Shown one piece after another: positions 62,919 to 64,000 of a stretch of DNA of 64,000 nucleotides (within the stretch, counting starts at the first letter, position 1; each line of letters starts with the position of its first letter). A model generated the notes under the pieces. That model saw only the letters and a list, made by a program, of their open reading frames with translations, ran no database searches and had not been told where the DNA came from. Source of the stretch: JALHSW01 sp963720675 (lineage in GTDB: Bacteria; Actinomycetota; Acidimicrobiia; IMCC26256; PALSA-555); the NCBI GenBank assembly GCA_963720675.1, contig CAVRGH010000010.1, positions 1,116,001-1,180,000 of the forward strand, written 5' to 3'. The translations under genes and the position numbers were made by a program.

Positions 62919-63796
62919 GGTCGCCCCCCGGAGCCGCCCGGCGGCCAGTCGAAGAAGCCACGGCCCGACTTCTTGCCCAGGTCCCCACGAGCGACCTTTT
63001 CACGGAGCAGATCCGGGGGCACGAAGCGCGCTCCGAGCGTGGCGTGCAGATACTCCGCGATCGCGAGCCGGACATCGAGACCGACGAGATCCGTGAGACG
63101 CAGCGGACCCATGGGAAAGCGATACCCGAGCACCATCGCCCGGTCGATGTCGTCGGCGGACGCGACCCCTTCCTCGAGCATGCGGATCGCCTCGAGTCCG
63201 ATCGCCACGCCGAGGCGACTGCTCGCGAACCCCGGAGCATCGGCGACCTCGATGGCCTCCTTGCCGATCCCGACCGAAGCCGAACGCGCCACGGCGAGCG
63301 CGTCCGCGGTGGTCGCGGCCCCACGAACCAGCTCGACGAGCTGCGACGCCGGCACCGGGTTGAAGAAGTGCATTCCGAGGAATCGGTTCGGTCGCTCGAG
63401 ATCCGTCGCGAGCAGATCGATCGAGATCGAGCTCGTGTTGCTCGCGAGCACCGCGTCGCGACCGATCACCTGCTCCAGGCCGGTGAGCACGTCGCGCTTG
63501 AGCTCCGGAACCTCCGGCACCGCCTCGACCACGAGATCGGCCTCGCGCAAGGCCTTGCGATCGTCGGTCACCTCGAGACACCCGAGCGCGGTGTCGACGT
63601 CGGCCACGTGACCTCGTTCACCGGCACGGCGCACCGACGCGGTGATCGCCGACCGGGTCACCTCCGCACGCGTCGGATCGGACTCGACGACGACGACAGG
63701 GACTCCGACGGCGATGAACGCGTGTGCGATCCCCGCGCCCATCGTGCCCCCGCCCACGACGCCCATCCGCTCGACGTCGGGCGGCTCGGTGCTCAT
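62915..63796 (-). CDS. 3-hydroxyacyl-CoA dehydrogenase
   Basis: A 293-residue NAD-dependent dehydrogenase: MGVVGGGTMGAGIAHAFIAVGVPVVVVES (Rossmann motif), ASNTSSISI, RFLGMHFFNPVPASQLVELVRG with the catalytic His (about 138) and KEAIEVADAPGFASSRLG, then the helical C-terminal domain LGYRFPMGPLRLTDLVGLDV. ATG 63796 is used; GTG 63805 is an alternative. It shares an overlap with the thiolase gene. It completes hydratase, dehydrogenase and thiolase for one beta-oxidation cycle. Confidence 0.9.
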   Translation of the reverse strand: MSTEPPDVERMGVVGGGTMGAGIAHAFIAVGVPVVVVESDPTRAEVTRSAITASVRRAGERGHVADVDTALGCLEVTDDRKALREADLVVEAVPEVPELKRDVLTGLEQVIGRDAVLASNTSSISIDLLATDLERPNRFLGMHFFNPVPASQLVELVRGAATTADALAVARSASVGIGKEAIEVADAPGFASSRLGVAIGLEAIRMLEEGVASADDIDRAMVLGYRFPMGPLRLTDLVGLDVRLAIAEYLHATLGARFVPPDLLREKVARGDLGKKSGRGFFDWPPGGSGGRP

Positions 63797-63862
63797 CGAT
63801 CCCACGAGGCGGTGACCGTAGACGGGAAGCGGCGGAGAGACGAACGCGGATGGATGACGGGC

Positions 63863-64000
63863 TCAGAAGATCGGGATGATGTCCTCGGCGGTGATGTCAC
63901 CGACGTCGACCCCTTCGATGTCGAGCTCGGGGATCGCGGGGAACTCGATCCCCCATCGCTCGACGATCGTGCGAACACGCGCCATCGCGAGCTGCCAGTT
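63863..64000 (-). CDS. C-terminal fragment of an unidentified protein (runs off right edge)
   Basis: From the right edge a frame reads 45 residues to a TGA at 63863: QLAMARVRTIVERWGIEFPA and then IPELDIEGVDVGDITAEDII. It is codon-biased like its neighbours and has no internal stop, so it is very probably the end of a real gene, 66 bp upstream of the 3-hydroxyacyl-CoA dehydrogenase on the same strand. I do not recognise the family from this tail. Confidence 0.55.
   Translation of the reverse strand, partial: NWQLAMARVRTIVERWGIEFPAIPELDIEGVDVGDITAEDIIPIF

Overview
The window is high-GC DNA (about 69-70 percent by eye) with dense gene packing, GTG and TTG starts, many 4-bp ATGA/GTGA overlaps, a mycothiol-dependent isomerase and many actinobacterial catabolic families (TetR and PaaX regulators, P450s, SDRs, amidohydrolases, Baeyer-Villiger monooxygenases, DUF35/thiolase pairs). 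It looks like chromosomal sequence of a free-living actinobacterium, perhaps an Acidimicrobiia-type soil or water organism; that placement is inference. No tRNA, rRNA, IS element, prophage or CRISPR array was found.

Layout. 0-1.4 kb: a P450 start running off the left edge, and a regulator with two TetR DNA-binding domains. 1.6-10.1 kb (+): an eight-gene operon of amidohydrolases, aldo/keto reductase, SDR, VOC protein, D-aminoacylase-like hydrolase, sulfotransferase and a conserved unknown. 10.1-15.6 kb (-): epoxide hydrolase, P450, SDR and a lone molybdenum hydroxylase large subunit. 15.7-21.7 kb (+): SDR, P450 and a peptide-type ABC transporter; its binding protein is convergent at 21.8-23.3 kb. 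23.6-26.7 kb (+): aldehyde dehydrogenase joined in frame to a DUF35 Zn-ribbon/OB domain, then a thiolase-fold protein without the usual cysteine. 26.7-33.8 kb: SnoaL, two Baeyer-Villiger monooxygenases, a secreted protein, VOC, EthD and a methyltransferase. 34.1-37.5 kb: an ADP-forming acyl-CoA synthetase and a divergent thiolase. 37.5-42.5 kb: a gentisate pathway cluster. 42.5-53.8 kb (-): MetE-like protein, DUF1028, SDR, TetR, a branched-chain-type ABC transporter (with a LivH-LivM-LivG fusion), enoyl-CoA hydratase, MaoC, aldehyde dehydrogenase and binding protein. 54-64 kb: serine hydrolase, LLM flavin oxidoreductase, PaaX, a cyclase and an acyl-CoA ligase, then a beta-oxidation operon.

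How it fits together. A 15-bp motif, roughly CTAAC-N4-G-Y-GTCA, occurs at the divergent promoters at 1.5, 15.7 and 23.4-23.5 kb, in front of the TetR-fusion gene, the amidohydrolase operon, the molybdenum/P450/epoxide hydrolase operon, the transporter operon and the ALDH-DUF35 operon. I infer a single catabolic regulon for an unidentified imported compound, occupying the first 26 kb.

Quality caution. About 22 genes or gene segments between 15.7 and 62.5 kb are broken by frameshifts, and nearly every break is repaired by adding back one GC unit (2 or 4 bases) at a short alternating GC run. This looks like a systematic sequence error rather than gene decay, so these genes are given at full, repaired extent.
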